The notes beneath the pieces were generated by a model. That model searched no databases. It was not told the DNA's origin and saw only the letters and a list, made by a program, of their open reading frames with translations. From assembly GCA_937990185.1 (NCBI GenBank), contig CALKBI010000055.1:1-64000 (forward strand): a stretch of 64,000 nt of DNA, written 5' to 3'. Numbering within the stretch: position 1 is the stretch's first letter; every line of letters begins with the position of its first letter. Both the position numbers and the translations under genes were made by a program. This DNA comes from an uncultured Neomegalonema sp. (lineage in GTDB: Bacteria > Pseudomonadota > Alphaproteobacteria > Rhodobacterales > Rhodobacteraceae). Shown one piece after another: positions 8,890 to 17,603 of this stretch.

Positions 8890-9771
8890 TTAGCCTTTGC
8901 CATTCAATCGCATAACGAGGCTGGACGTATCCCAACGCCCGCCGCCCATCTTTTGAACGTCCTCGTAAAAACCATCGACGATTTTAGCGACAGGGAGATC
9001 AGCACCAATATTTTCGGCGTGGCCAAAACAAATGCCTAAATCCTTGCGCATCCAATCAACCGCAAAGCCTTGATTGTCTTGATAAGCGCCATCAAGCACC
9101 CATTCAAATCGATTCGCCATCTGCCAACTGCCAGCAGCACCGCCTGAAATTGCATCGACCACTTTTCGGCCATCCAGACCGGCTTTATTCGCAAATTCAA
9201 GACCTTCAGACAGGCCCTGAACCAAGCCAGCAATACAAATCTGATTGACCATTTTACAGATTTGACCAGCTCCCGGTTGCTCACCGATATGCACGATAGC
9301 CTTTGCGTAACAATCCATGATTGGCTCTGCCTGAGCGAAATTCGCCGGTGAACCGCCGCACATAATAGCAAGTTGGCCATTCTCGGCGCCTGCTTGACCG
9401 CCCGAAACCGGCGCATCAACAAATCCGCATCCCTTTGCAGCAGCTTCTTTCGCTAACTCTTCAGCAACCGACGCGGAAGCCGTGGTGTGATCAATAAAAA
9501 CAGCCCCTTCTTTTAGTCCGTGAAATGCACCGCCTTCTCCGGTTGTAACCGAGCGCAAGTCATCGTCGTTGCCGACACAGGCCATTACAAAATCACACCC
9601 TTCGGCGGCTGCTTGAGGTGTTTCAGCCTTTGATCCACCGTATTCAGCAACCCATTTGTCTGCTTTTGCAGCTGTTCGATTATAAACAGTCGTCTCATGC
9701 CCGGCCTTTTGTAAATACCCAGCCATAGGGTATCCCATAACGCCTAAACCAATAAATGCGACTTTCGCCAT
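8890..9771 (-). CDS. NAD(P)-dependent 3-hydroxyisobutyrate dehydrogenase-family protein
   Basis: A 293-residue beta-hydroxyacid dehydrogenase. The nucleotide-binding motif AFIGLGVMGYPMAGYL is at the N-terminus. The substrate motif FVDAPVSGGQAGAENG lies near residue 120 and the catalytic lysine is in GQICKMVNQICI near residue 170. Such enzymes oxidise or reduce 3-hydroxyisobutyrate, tartronate semialdehyde or related small hydroxy acids. It stands alone, convergent to the TRAP operon and divergent from a penicillin-acylase-like gene, so its context does not fix the substrate. It is one of three paralogous family members in this window and the most canonical of them. Confidence 0.85.
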   Translation of the reverse strand: MAKVAFIGLGVMGYPMAGYLQKAGHETTVYNRTAAKADKWVAEYGGSKAETPQAAAEGCDFVMACVGNDDDLRSVTTGEGGAFHGLKEGAVFIDHTTASASVAEELAKEAAAKGCGFVDAPVSGGQAGAENGQLAIMCGGSPANFAQAEPIMDCYAKAIVHIGEQPGAGQICKMVNQICIAGLVQGLSEGLEFANKAGLDGRKVVDAISGGAAGSWQMANRFEWVLDGAYQDNQGFAVDWMRKDLGICFGHAENIGADLPVAKIVDGFYEDVQKMGGGRWDTSSLVMRLNGKG

Positions 9772-9910
9772 TTTGTTGCTCCTTAAAAGCCGTTAATGCA
9801 GACAGGCTTGACCTGTACACCTTACGCGGCGACACCTCTAATGCTGCACACGATGGTCTTGGTCAGCGTTACGTCAAGGGTTTTGAAATTAAAAGGGAGG
9901 TGAGCCAGTA

Positions 9911-12463
9911 ATGTCTATTCTTTGGCGATGGTTCATCCGTGCAGTGATCGCTGTTAGCATTATCGTCGCTGTAGGCGCTGGTGCAGCCTTTTGGTTTGGT
10001 TCACGTGCAATTCCAGAAATGCAAGGAACCGTAAAGCTCACGGGTATCGAAGCTGAGGTTGAAATCATCAGGGACGAATTTGGCGTTCCGCGTATTTTAG
10101 CTCAATCTGACAATGATGGCTTGTTTGCTCTCGGCTATGTCCATGCAAGTGATCGATTGTGGCAAATGGATTTGTCCCGCCGTCTTGCGCAAGGCAGGCT
10201 TTCCGAAAGGTTTGGTGAGCGTGGGCTGGCAACTGACCGGCTGATGCGGGCACTTGATCTCGATGGCTATGCCGAACGCAGCCTCGGTGTATTACGAGCG
10301 GATACTCTACGAAATTTAGAATCTTATTCTGCTGGAGTGAATGCTCGGTTGAGAGAAGTTGAAAATACCGGGCATGGTGCTATCGAATTTTCAATTTTTG
10401 GCACTGACATAGATCCGTGGACGCCTGCGGATTCTCTCTCAGTCCTAAAGAGCATGGCCTTTCAAATTTCGATTGCGTCTTTGCACAATGAAAGCGCGCG
10501 AGGGCGTTTAAGCCTTGCTTTAGAGCCTAATCAAGTCCGCGACCTCTTTCCAGAATATCCCGATAAAGGCATTGATGCGCTGCCCACCTTTTCGGGCGAC
10601 GATAATGCACGATTGAGTCCAGCACGTTCTATTTTCACAGCAAATAGAAATCACCGCGCTGCTTCAAATGCCAAAGCACTGCCAATAGATACATCTCTTA
10701 GTTTTATTGGATTAGACGATCCTCGATTAGCGGGAGCATCGAGCGCTTGGGCAGTGGATGGATCGCGAACGGCAGGGCGCGCTCCTTTGCTTGCATCTGA
10801 TCCGCATTTGCCTTTGACGGCTCCTTCTATTTGGCATCCGGCACAAATTACTACACCGGGTTTTTCTGTCATTGGCGCGACACTGCCGGGTATTCCTGCG
10901 ATTGCATTCGGACGCAATACAGACGTTGCGTGGGGGCTGACTGCAACGCAGTTAGACGACATCGATATCTTTATTGAAAAACTTTATGTCGACGAACCAA
11001 CTCGATATGTAGGCCCCCGCGGGCCATTGCTGTTCGATATTCGAAAAGAAACTATCGAAGTTAAAGACGGCCAGGATGTTGACCTCACTTTGCGTTCAAG
11101 TCGGCATGGACCGGTTATTCCGCTAGAAACTGCTGGCCTGTCAGCAGTTACTCCTCCAAATCACGTAGCCACAATGTCGTGGACGGCCTTAGCCGATGAT
11201 GACACGACCATCGAAGCGCTCATTGATCTGAACAGGACTCAATCAGCAGAAGCGGCAATTAAAATTGCAGGGCAAGTCGTAGCCCCTGCCCTCAATCTCG
11301 TTGTTGCTGACAAAGAAACCATTGGAATCGCTCTTGCTGGCCGCGTTCCGTTGCGGCGGTTTACAGCCCCCTTTCAAGGGCGCTTGCCGTCCCCCGGTTG
11401 GACCGACAGAAATGATTGGACCGGATGGATGCGGGACGCCGCATTGCCTCGTCTGATCGAACCCGAATCCGGTGCTGTAGCGAATGCGAACAATCGGATA
11501 GGCAATGCCCCATTTCCCAGACATCTGTCTTATGACTGGGATGCGCCTTATCGAATAAATCGCATCGAAAAGCTTGTAAATGGCCGCGCAGCCCATTCAA
11601 TCGAGAGCTTTAAAGCCATGCAATCGGATAATGTATCCGGTACTGCACGCGCACTCCTCCCATTAATTGCTGCCCCCCTATGGGATAAAAAACCTCCCGA
11701 TGATGCACACCCGTTGCGCCAAAATGCCTTATTGAGTCTGAGACTTTGGAACGGAGAGATGAGTGAGCACGCATCTGAACCACTGATATTCTCCGCATGG
11801 CAAAATGTATTATTATCAATGCTTGTCGAGGATGAATTGGGAGAACTGGTTTCCAGTTACAGGGGACCAAAGCCGCTTTTCATAGAACGTGTTTTTAAAG
11901 ACATTGATGGGGCTTCTGTCTGGTGTGATGATGTGAGCACGGAAGACAGCGAAGAGACGTGTCACGGAGTCGCTGCGTTAGCTTTGGATAGAGCGCTTGA
12001 AGAATTGTCGAAGAAATACGGCGATGACGAACGGGTATGGCGTTGGGGCGTCGCTCATGTAGCTGAGCATCGCCATTCCACTCTGGGCGACGTAGCCACC
12101 AATATTTTGGGTTTACGGCTCGGGTTAGATAGCTTCGTCAATATTGTTCAGGAAACAAGTGGTGGGGACGATACATTGAATCGTGGAGCCATGGCGCATA
12201 ACGGAAAAAATCCGTTCAAGAATGTTCATGGTGCGGGGTATCGAGGAGTATACGACTTCTCAGACCTTGATCGCTCACAGTTCATTGTTTCCACAGGCGC
12301 ATCTGGCCATCCGCTTTCTGAGCATTACGCGAACTTGGCCCCCATGTGGCGGATCGGCGAGTATATGCCAATGTCATTGGATCGAGATGACTTCGAACCG
12401 GGAGCCATCGGCACATTACGGTTGCAGCCGATGACATCTACGAACGAAATTCAAGCTCGGTAA
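9911..12463 (+). CDS. Penicillin acylase-family Ntn hydrolase
   Basis: An 850-residue amidohydrolase precursor of the class that hydrolyses penicillins, acyl-homoserine lactones or other N-acyl amides. A single membrane segment at residues 9-29 anchors or exports it. The alpha chain contains DEFGVPRILAQSDNDG and QMDLSRRLAQGRLSE. The self-cleavage site should be in AGASSAWAVDGSRT around residue 277, which would free the nucleophilic serine at the N-terminus of the beta chain. Most family members have Ser-Asn there; this one has Ser-Ser. The oxyanion-side segment IAFGRNTDVAWGLT is present. A good GGGAGGTGAG ribosome-binding site precedes the ATG. The substrate is unknown; quorum-signal or envelope amide turnover are possible. 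Confidence 0.88.
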   Translation: MSILWRWFIRAVIAVSIIVAVGAGAAFWFGSRAIPEMQGTVKLTGIEAEVEIIRDEFGVPRILAQSDNDGLFALGYVHASDRLWQMDLSRRLAQGRLSERFGERGLATDRLMRALDLDGYAERSLGVLRADTLRNLESYSAGVNARLREVENTGHGAIEFSIFGTDIDPWTPADSLSVLKSMAFQISIASLHNESARGRLSLALEPNQVRDLFPEYPDKGIDALPTFSGDDNARLSPARSIFTANRNHRAASNAKALPIDTSLSFIGLDDPRLAGASSAWAVDGSRTAGRAPLLASDPHLPLTAPSIWHPAQITTPGFSVIGATLPGIPAIAFGRNTDVAWGLTATQLDDIDIFIEKLYVDEPTRYVGPRGPLLFDIRKETIEVKDGQDVDLTLRSSRHGPVIPLETAGLSAVTPPNHVATMSWTALADDDTTIEALIDLNRTQSAEAAIKIAGQVVAPALNLVVADKETIGIALAGRVPLRRFTAPFQGRLPSPGWTDRNDWTGWMRDAALPRLIEPESGAVANANNRIGNAPFPRHLSYDWDAPYRINRIEKLVNGRAAHSIESFKAMQSDNVSGTARALLPLIAAPLWDKKPPDDAHPLRQNALLSLRLWNGEMSEHASEPLIFSAWQNVLLSMLVEDELGELVSSYRGPKPLFIERVFKDIDGASVWCDDVSTEDSEETCHGVAALALDRALEELSKKYGDDERVWRWGVAHVAEHRHSTLGDVATNILGLRLGLDSFVNIVQETSGGDDTLNRGAMAHNGKNPFKNVHGAGYRGVYDFSDLDRSQFIVSTGASGHPLSEHYANLAPMWRIGEYMPMSLDRDDFEPGAIGTLRLQPMTSTNEIQAR

Positions 12464-12469
12464 GAACTG

Positions 12470-13159
12470 TTATACTGCGCCAGAAGCCGCTGTTCTTATT
12501 GCCAGGATATTCTCACCATAGACCTCGGGTGAGGAAACGGAACCACCTTTGAACACTGCTGAACCCGCGACTAAAACATCTGCACCAGCTTCAACAACGA
12601 GCGGTGCTGTCTCTGGCGTCACGCCGCCATCAATTTCTATATGGATTGGCCTATTACCGATCATGGCTCGTAAGCGGCGAACTTTTTCGATTTGAGAATG
12701 AAGAAAACTTTGACCGCCGAAACCCGGATTTACAGTCATTACACAGACCAGATCGACCTTATCGAGCACATATTCGATTTCGCGTTCGGACGTTGCCGGG
12801 TTCAAAGCGACACCGGCTTTACACCCTAAATCTGCAATCGCTGCGAGCGTTCTATCCAAGTGAGGACATGCTTCTGCATGAACTGTGATTAAATCCGCAC
12901 CAGCTTTCGCAAAGTGTTCGATAAAATTATCTACGGGTTCGATCATCAGATGAACATCCATCACAGTCTTTACGTGTGGACGAATGGCCGCAACTAAGGG
13001 GGGACCAAATGTAATATTCGGAACGAAATGACCGTCCATAACATCCACATGAACCCAATCGCAGCCTTGAGATTCAATTGCACGACATTCAGCGCCAAAA
13101 TTAGCGAAGTCTGCACTCAGAATAGAAGATGCGATTTTTATGGATCGTTCAAATGACAT
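12470..13159 (-). CDS. rpe: Ribulose-phosphate 3-epimerase
   Basis: Interconverts ribulose 5-phosphate and xylulose 5-phosphate in the pentose phosphate and Calvin pathways. The 229-residue TIM barrel shows the family signatures: ASSILSADFANFG with the first part of the active site, WVHVDVMDGHFVPNITFG with the metal-binding His/Asp residues, VMTVNPGFGGQSF and IEIDGGVTPETAP. It ends 6 bases from the convergent acylase gene. No other pentose phosphate gene lies nearby. Confidence 0.96.
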   Translation of the reverse strand: MSFERSIKIASSILSADFANFGAECRAIESQGCDWVHVDVMDGHFVPNITFGPPLVAAIRPHVKTVMDVHLMIEPVDNFIEHFAKAGADLITVHAEACPHLDRTLAAIADLGCKAGVALNPATSEREIEYVLDKVDLVCVMTVNPGFGGQSFLHSQIEKVRRLRAMIGNRPIHIEIDGGVTPETAPLVVEAGADVLVAGSAVFKGGSVSSPEVYGENILAIRTAASGAV

Positions 13160-13253
13160 ACATACCCCCGCAGTCTCTCAAGCCGACTTGAATCAACCTG
13201 AGAAAAATTTTCGATTGCAGAGGTAAGGCAGGAATTGCCGATTAGTTCAAGGC

Positions 13254-13790
13254 TCAGTCGTCTTGATCTACAGCCGCATATGTTTCAGCAGCAACAATTG
13301 CTAAACGAAGACGAGCATGATTTTCCGCATAAAGCGGGAATACGCCTCGATACTGCATGATAAATGAACGCTGTAGCGAAGGCACAGTGCCACGGGAGAA
13401 CATTGGTTTTCGCATCACCGACGAAGTAATCGCTTCGTGATAACGGGATTCGACAAACTCTTCGTCGAGTGTCTCGCTCATCCAACCTTCACGCATATGG
13501 TCAGATGCACTGTCATTCAATTCATCCCCTTGGGAAAGAACATAGAAATCCACCACACCATCAACTTCAACGGGTTCAACATGACGCACCCAGCGAAGCA
13601 ATTGCCTCACGCCAGGCTGCGCAAGGAGTACTAATTCATCCGGAAGAAGGTGACCGTTACGGAATTCATCATGCCAACTGGCAAAGACAGATACCGGATG
13701 GTTTTCAGGAATTGCTTCACGTCCTAAAGGCTGTAGCCCGTAGGTTCGCTTGGTGGCAATATCTGTCTCTTGTTGCATTGCAGCTGACAT
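13254..13790 (-). CDS. Uncharacterised protein, PAS_5-like
   Basis: I place the start at the ATG at 13790 (MSAAMQQETD), because GAGG sits about 7 bases upstream; the track's ORF begins 24 bases earlier. The 178-residue protein has no signal peptide or membrane segment. The order W-x-x-x-F-R-N-G-x-L-L-P, RQLLRWVRHVEPVEVDGVVDF, then a polar Gly-Asp region and RGTVPS...YRGVFPLY recalls the alphaproteobacterial PAS_5 family of small PAS-domain proteins, whose function is unknown. The match is by eye only. It is upstream of rpe on the same strand, with about 95 bases between. Confidence 0.55.
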   Translation of the reverse strand: MSAAMQQETDIATKRTYGLQPLGREAIPENHPVSVFASWHDEFRNGHLLPDELVLLAQPGVRQLLRWVRHVEPVEVDGVVDFYVLSQGDELNDSASDHMREGWMSETLDEEFVESRYHEAITSSVMRKPMFSRGTVPSLQRSFIMQYRGVFPLYAENHARLRLAIVAAETYAAVDQDD

Positions 13791-13877
13791 TTCAAGCCTC
13801 AGATGAAGTAGCAATTCATACTCATCTTAAGGCGTATCTGCTAATAGGCGCTTAATCCGCAGCTCGATTAAGACAAT

Positions 13878-13933
13878 TTAACCCTTAGAAGTCACACCGA
13901 CCATCTTAACCCTTAGAAGTCACACCGACCATC
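13878..13933. repeat. Perfect tandem duplication of a 28-base unit
   Basis: TTAACCCTTAGAAGTCACAC continuing to CGACCATC occurs at 13878-13905 and is repeated without change at 13906-13933. On the minus strand each unit can be read as a 9-codon frame MVGVTSKG followed by a stop. It lies in the gap downstream of the glycine-rich gene and upstream of the PAS_5-like gene. Two copies are too few for a CRISPR array. Confidence 0.9.
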
Positions 13934-13948
13934 GCTAAACGGTCGGTG
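13923..13948. promoter_or_regulatory. Hairpin formed by the second repeat unit
   Basis: CACCGACC at 13923-13930 pairs with GGTCGGTG at 13941-13948 around a 10-base loop. The same arm in the first repeat copy (13895-13902) could pair instead, giving two alternative structures. There is no T-run in either direction, so it is a weak terminator candidate for the minus-strand gene that ends at 13963. Confidence 0.45.
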
Positions 13949-13962
13949 CATTATGCTTAGAA

Positions 13963-14277
13963 TTATCCGCGACCTGTGAGGCTCTTCAGAACACCACCAA
14001 TTCCGGTGAGTGCACCGCCGCCAACAGCTCCCATGCCGGCAGTTTTCAGCATACCCATAATGTCCATCGAACCCGCAGTTGCCGCCGCATCACTAGCAAC
14101 AGATGGATCAATTGCACCACCCGTTAGACCGCCGAGCAATCCGCCTGCGCCTGCTCCGCCCAATGCTCCGGCGATTGTGTTACCCATACCGCCCATGCTG
14201 AGGCCCTTGGATACCATCCCTATTACATTGCCGCCAACCAAGCCGCTAACCACAGAAATAATCAGTGAAAGACTCAT
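13963..14277 (-). CDS. Small glycine-rich membrane-associated protein, unknown function
   Basis: A 104-residue protein with no family I can name confidently. The N-terminus MSLSLIISVVSGLVGGNVIG is hydrophobic, and the middle is dominated by Gly, Ala and Met (TIAGALGGAGAGGLLGGLTGG). A second hydrophobic glycine-rich stretch is near the C-terminus (MGAVGGGALTGIGGVL). Glycine-zipper-like spacing suggests membrane insertion or self-association. Short proteins starting in this way are common next to unrelated genes in proteobacteria. It is divergent from the DUF1489 gene. Confidence 0.65.
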   Translation of the reverse strand: MSLSLIISVVSGLVGGNVIGMVSKGLSMGGMGNTIAGALGGAGAGGLLGGLTGGAIDPSVASDAAATAGSMDIMGMLKTAGMGAVGGGALTGIGGVLKSLTGRG

Positions 14278-14426
14278 GTCCCTCTTCCTTTCACAATACT
14301 AAAACAATCCCTCGCAAGCGGTTTTCAAACCTGAATGCGAGCACTCCAACCTTTGTGACTGGGCGTGCTATTATTAATAAAAAATTCATGTAAAACCTAA
14401 GGAAATAATTTTCTGTTGGGGGATTC

Positions 14427-14894
14427 ATGGCTTCTGAGCCTATTAAACATCATAGCCCGCGTCTTCACCTTGTTAAGCTTAGCGTTGGCTCGGAGAGCGT
14501 TGATAGTCTTATTGAATGGCAAGCAGCCCGTTGCGCCGAAAGAGCGGCTTCGGGGTTAGATTCCCGCCCTCGTCACGTAACCCGGATGACTCCAAAACGT
14601 GCAGATGATTTACTTCAGGGCGGTTCAATTTATTGGGTCATAAAACGTAATATCGTTGGCAGGCAAAAGATTGTCGCCCTAGAGCAAGTCATTGGTGAAG
14701 ATGGCATTCAGCGGTGCGCAATTATATTAGATCCAACAATTGTGCGCACTGAGCATAGACCGAAGCGCCCGTTTCAAGGGTGGCGATATTTAAAACCAGA
14801 AGATGCACCGGACGATCTGACCGAAGACGGGGAAGTCTTAGCAGAGATGCCCGGTTCGATGCGCGAAACCTTAGCTTCTTTTGGAGTCAGGTAA
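14427..14894 (+). CDS. DUF1489-family protein
   Basis: A 155-residue cytoplasmic protein of the alphaproteobacterial DUF1489 family. The diagnostic stretches are LHLVKLSVGSESVDSLIEW, HVTRMTPKRADDLLQGGSIY and WVIKRNIVGRQKI. No catalytic residues are known for the family. A GGGGG sequence just upstream of the ATG supports the start. Its stop codon overlaps the next start (TAATG), so it is translationally coupled to the ACT-domain protein. Confidence 0.85.
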   Translation: MASEPIKHHSPRLHLVKLSVGSESVDSLIEWQAARCAERAASGLDSRPRHVTRMTPKRADDLLQGGSIYWVIKRNIVGRQKIVALEQVIGEDGIQRCAIILDPTIVRTEHRPKRPFQGWRYLKPEDAPDDLTEDGEVLAEMPGSMRETLASFGVR

Positions 14895-15274
14895 TGAGCG
14901 GCGAAACAGATTTAAAAAAGATATTGCAAAGTCTTGAGCCGATACTTGACGAAAGGCAGTTTTCGTTCGCGACACATCCAAATATGACGATGGCTGAAGG
15001 TGCAGCACTTTCCCCTATTGGTATGTTTCAGGAAAAAGAAGGTATGACAGTCATTCAAGAAGGGGGCGATGGACCCTATTTTTCGATGATTTCGCTCAGT
15101 GTTCACTCAAGCCTAGAAGCTGTCGGATTAACGGCTGCAATATCGCAGGCATTAGGGGATGCGGGCATCAGTGCAAATGTCTTTGCCGCCTATTTCCATG
15201 ACCATGTTTTTGTTCAAGAGGCTCATGGAGCGCAAGCCGTTAAAGTTTTGCGTGAGTTGTCGCAAACACCATAA
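14894..15274 (+). CDS. ACT-domain protein (CASTOR-like)
   Basis: The track's ORF starts too early; the true start is the ATG at 14894 overlapping the DUF1489 stop, giving 126 residues (MSGETDLKKILQSLEPILDE). The fold suggested is paired ACT domains: an N-terminal FSFATHPNMTMAEGAALSPIGMFQEKEGMTVI and a C-terminal FSMISLSVHSSLEAVGLTAAISQAL with DAGISANVFAAYFHDHVFV. Stand-alone proteins of this type resemble the amino-acid-binding CASTOR family. A role as a small-molecule sensor is an inference from fold. Confidence 0.75.
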   Translation: MSGETDLKKILQSLEPILDERQFSFATHPNMTMAEGAALSPIGMFQEKEGMTVIQEGGDGPYFSMISLSVHSSLEAVGLTAAISQALGDAGISANVFAAYFHDHVFVQEAHGAQAVKVLRELSQTP

Positions 15275-15290
15275 TTAAAGTTCCCAGCAT

Positions 15291-16547
15291 ATGAAAAAAC
15301 CTGAATCTTTGCTGCGAGATATGTTTCAAGCCGCTGTTGCGGCTGCTGATCCGCTGGTTTGCGTGCCACCTGCGCTACCGAACCGTCCAAAAGGCAGATT
15401 GGTGGTCGTAGGTGCGGGTAAAGCATCGGCCCGTATGGCCCAAGCTGTTGAACAAAATTGGGATGGAGAACTTGAGGGACTTGTCCTGACGAGATACGGC
15501 CATTCGGCTCCATGCGATCAAATCAAGATCATAGAAGCATCCCATCCCGTACCCGATGAAGCGGGAGTCGCTGGAACGCAAGAGATCTTAGATGCCGTTT
15601 CAGGATTGAATGAGGACGATTTAGTGCTCGCTTTAATCTCTGGTGGCGGGTCAGCGTTGATGACTGCACCAGCGAGCGCAATCAGGCTTGACGAAAAGCG
15701 TGCGATAAATGAGGCCTTGCTGAAATCAGGCGCAGCAATCGGCGAAATGAACACAGTCCGTAAGCATTTGAGCGCAGTAAAAGGCGGTCGGTTAGCGACA
15801 GCCGCTTATCCTGCACGCGTGATTGCATTGATGATTTCAGATGTTCCCGGCGATGAGCCGGGTGTTATCGCATCTGGCCCCACTGTGGGTACAGAAACAA
15901 CCGCAGCGGATGCTCTTGCTTTGTTACAGCGATACGAGATTGATGTTCCTCCGTCTGTGATTGCACATCTTGAAACTGGTGAAACTCCACCAAAACCTGA
16001 CGACACAAAGCTATCACGGGTTGAAAATCACGTTATCGCCGCACCACAAATCTCGTTAGAGGCGGCGGCAGATGTTGCGCGTAAAGCCGGTGTCACCCCA
16101 ATTATCCTCGGTGATGCGATTGAAGGCGAGGCGCGTGATGTCGCGAAAGTTCATGCTGGCATCGCTGCACAGGTTGTTCGCCACGGACAGCCCCTACCCT
16201 CGCCATGCGTCTTGATCTCCGGCGGAGAAACTACCGTTACGGTTCGCGGCAACGGTCGCGGTGGACGCAATGTCGAGTTTTGCTTGGCGCTGGCTGTAGC
16301 ACTCGACTCCGCTCCCCAAATATGGGCCATCGCAGGGGATACAGACGGAATTGATGGCGCTGAAGAGATCGCTGGCGCTTTGGTGACACCGGATACCTTA
16401 TCACGTGCCGCAACACTTGGCATTGACCCAATCGAGGCGTTAGCGAACAACGATGGTCATTCATTCTTTGAATCTTTAGGCGCGCAGGTTGTTACAGGCC
16501 CAACACTGACAAACGTAAATGATTTTCGCGCCTTGTTGATCTTATAA
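15291..16547 (+). CDS. Glycerate 2-kinase (GckA/TtuD, MOFRL family)
   Basis: Phosphorylates D-glycerate to 2-phosphoglycerate; older annotations call the family hydroxypyruvate reductase. The 418-residue length fits. The N-terminal domain has VVVGAGKASARMAQAVE near residue 38, EASHPVPDEAG and the glycine-rich LALISGGGSALMTAP near residue 117. The C-terminal MOFRL part has ISGGETTVTVRGNGRGGRNVEF and AIAGDTDGIDG. It follows the ACT gene by 16 bases on the same strand. It could act with the beta-hydroxyacid dehydrogenases of the window in glycerate or tartronate semialdehyde metabolism, but that link is not shown. Confidence 0.9.
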   Translation: MKKPESLLRDMFQAAVAAADPLVCVPPALPNRPKGRLVVVGAGKASARMAQAVEQNWDGELEGLVLTRYGHSAPCDQIKIIEASHPVPDEAGVAGTQEILDAVSGLNEDDLVLALISGGGSALMTAPASAIRLDEKRAINEALLKSGAAIGEMNTVRKHLSAVKGGRLATAAYPARVIALMISDVPGDEPGVIASGPTVGTETTAADALALLQRYEIDVPPSVIAHLETGETPPKPDDTKLSRVENHVIAAPQISLEAAADVARKAGVTPIILGDAIEGEARDVAKVHAGIAAQVVRHGQPLPSPCVLISGGETTVTVRGNGRGGRNVEFCLALAVALDSAPQIWAIAGDTDGIDGAEEIAGALVTPDTLSRAATLGIDPIEALANNDGHSFFESLGAQVVTGPTLTNVNDFRALLIL

Positions 16548-16552
16548 GTCGG

Positions 16553-17080
16553 TTAAGAAGAAACTTCCGATAGCTCGTTTCTAAAGCGTTCCGCATTATT
16601 GACGTAATGCATGGCGGTGGCCTTTAAGCCCGAGATTTCGCCCTCCGAAAGGTCCCGTTTGACTTTTGCAGGTGCTCCAATTGCCATAGCACCGGCGGGA
16701 ACCTCTTTACCCTCTGGGACTAGCGCATTCGCCCCCACTAATGCGCCATCTCCAATTTTTGCGCCGTTCAGGACAGTTGCGCCCATGCCAATAAGCGCAC
16801 CTTCACCAATCGTACAACCATGAACGATAGCCGCATGCCCTAACGTAACATCAGCCTTTAAAGTCAGCGGAAAACCCGGATCAGAGTGGAGAACGGACCC
16901 ATCTTGCACGTTGCAGCGTGGCCCAATAGTCACGCATTCATTATCTCCACGAATAACAGCGTTAAACCAGACGCTTGCGCCTTCTTCTAGCACTACATTC
17001 CCAACAACAATGGCTCCCGGTGCGATCCATGCCGTAGGGTGAACTTTCGGTGTGACACCGTTGAGCGAATAGATCGGCAT
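16553..17080 (-). CDS. Gamma-class carbonic anhydrase-family protein
   Basis: A 175-residue left-handed beta-helix protein of the YrdA/CaiE/PaaY group. Hexapeptide repeats fill the middle (AIVVGNVVLEEGASVWFNAV, then CTIGEGALIGMGATVLNGAK). The three expected zinc-binding histidines are present in VLHSDPG and in LGHAAIVHGC. A conserved arginine and aspartate in VIRGDNE complete the family picture. Whether it hydrates CO2 is uncertain, since many homologues are inactive. It ends 5 bases from the convergent glycerate kinase gene. Confidence 0.9.
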   Translation of the reverse strand: MPIYSLNGVTPKVHPTAWIAPGAIVVGNVVLEEGASVWFNAVIRGDNECVTIGPRCNVQDGSVLHSDPGFPLTLKADVTLGHAAIVHGCTIGEGALIGMGATVLNGAKIGDGALVGANALVPEGKEVPAGAMAIGAPAKVKRDLSEGEISGLKATAMHYVNNAERFRNELSEVSS

Positions 17081-17153
17081 AGGGTTTCCTTATGTCAGGC
17101 TACATAGCGCGAGTAATTTGACCCGAATTATTTCGGTTTGGAGAGGCGAGGCA

Positions 17154-17603
17154 ATGACAAAAGCTGTGACAGGTAAATGTTTGTGTGGAGCCGTAACATT
17201 TACCGGAACTCCGGCGGAGAGGGGAACTGGTGTCTGTCACTGCAAGATGTGCCGAATGCAATCATCCGGTCCATTTTTCGCCGTCAGGATGGTTGATGGT
17301 GTCCATATCACTCAAGACCAAGCCTTAAAATGGTATGATGCCTCGGATATCGGAGAACGCGGGTTTTGCACAGATTGTGGAAGTACGCTTTTCTGGCGCT
17401 CAAAAGACTGCGAACCTGGGCAATGGGCTGTAAGCGCAGGGACTCTTCCAGACGACGCAGTTCCAGAAATTTTCGAACATATTTGGAATGACGACAAAGC
17501 CCCGTATTATGAATTTGCTGATGCCGCGCCAAGGCGTACAGCCGCAGAATGCCTTGACGGTACGCCAGAACCAAAACCGAATGGACCAACAGATGCTCGT
17601 TAA
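17154..17603 (+). CDS. GFA-family zinc protein (glutathione-dependent formaldehyde-activating-like)
   Basis: The start is taken at the ATG at 17154 (MTKAVTGKCLCGAV), preceded by GAGGCGAGG; the track's earlier TTG is not needed. The 149 residues carry the GFA zinc ligands: CLCGAV, then CHCKMCRMQSSGPF and later FCTDCGSTLFW. Members of the family bind zinc and glutathione adducts, but most have no proven activity. The 3' end overlaps the next small secreted-protein gene. Confidence 0.88.
   Translation: MTKAVTGKCLCGAVTFTGTPAERGTGVCHCKMCRMQSSGPFFAVRMVDGVHITQDQALKWYDASDIGERGFCTDCGSTLFWRSKDCEPGQWAVSAGTLPDDAVPEIFEHIWNDDKAPYYEFADAAPRRTAAECLDGTPEPKPNGPTDAR

Noticed and set aside
13469-13855. 128-residue plus-strand ORF opposite the PAS_5-like gene
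   Set aside because: It is a shadow on the other strand with no recognisable domain, ribosome-binding site or sensible composition. The minus-strand frame has family features.
13878-13948. Possible CRISPR remnant
   Set aside because: Only two directly abutting units with no spacer and no cas genes; it is a simple tandem duplication.
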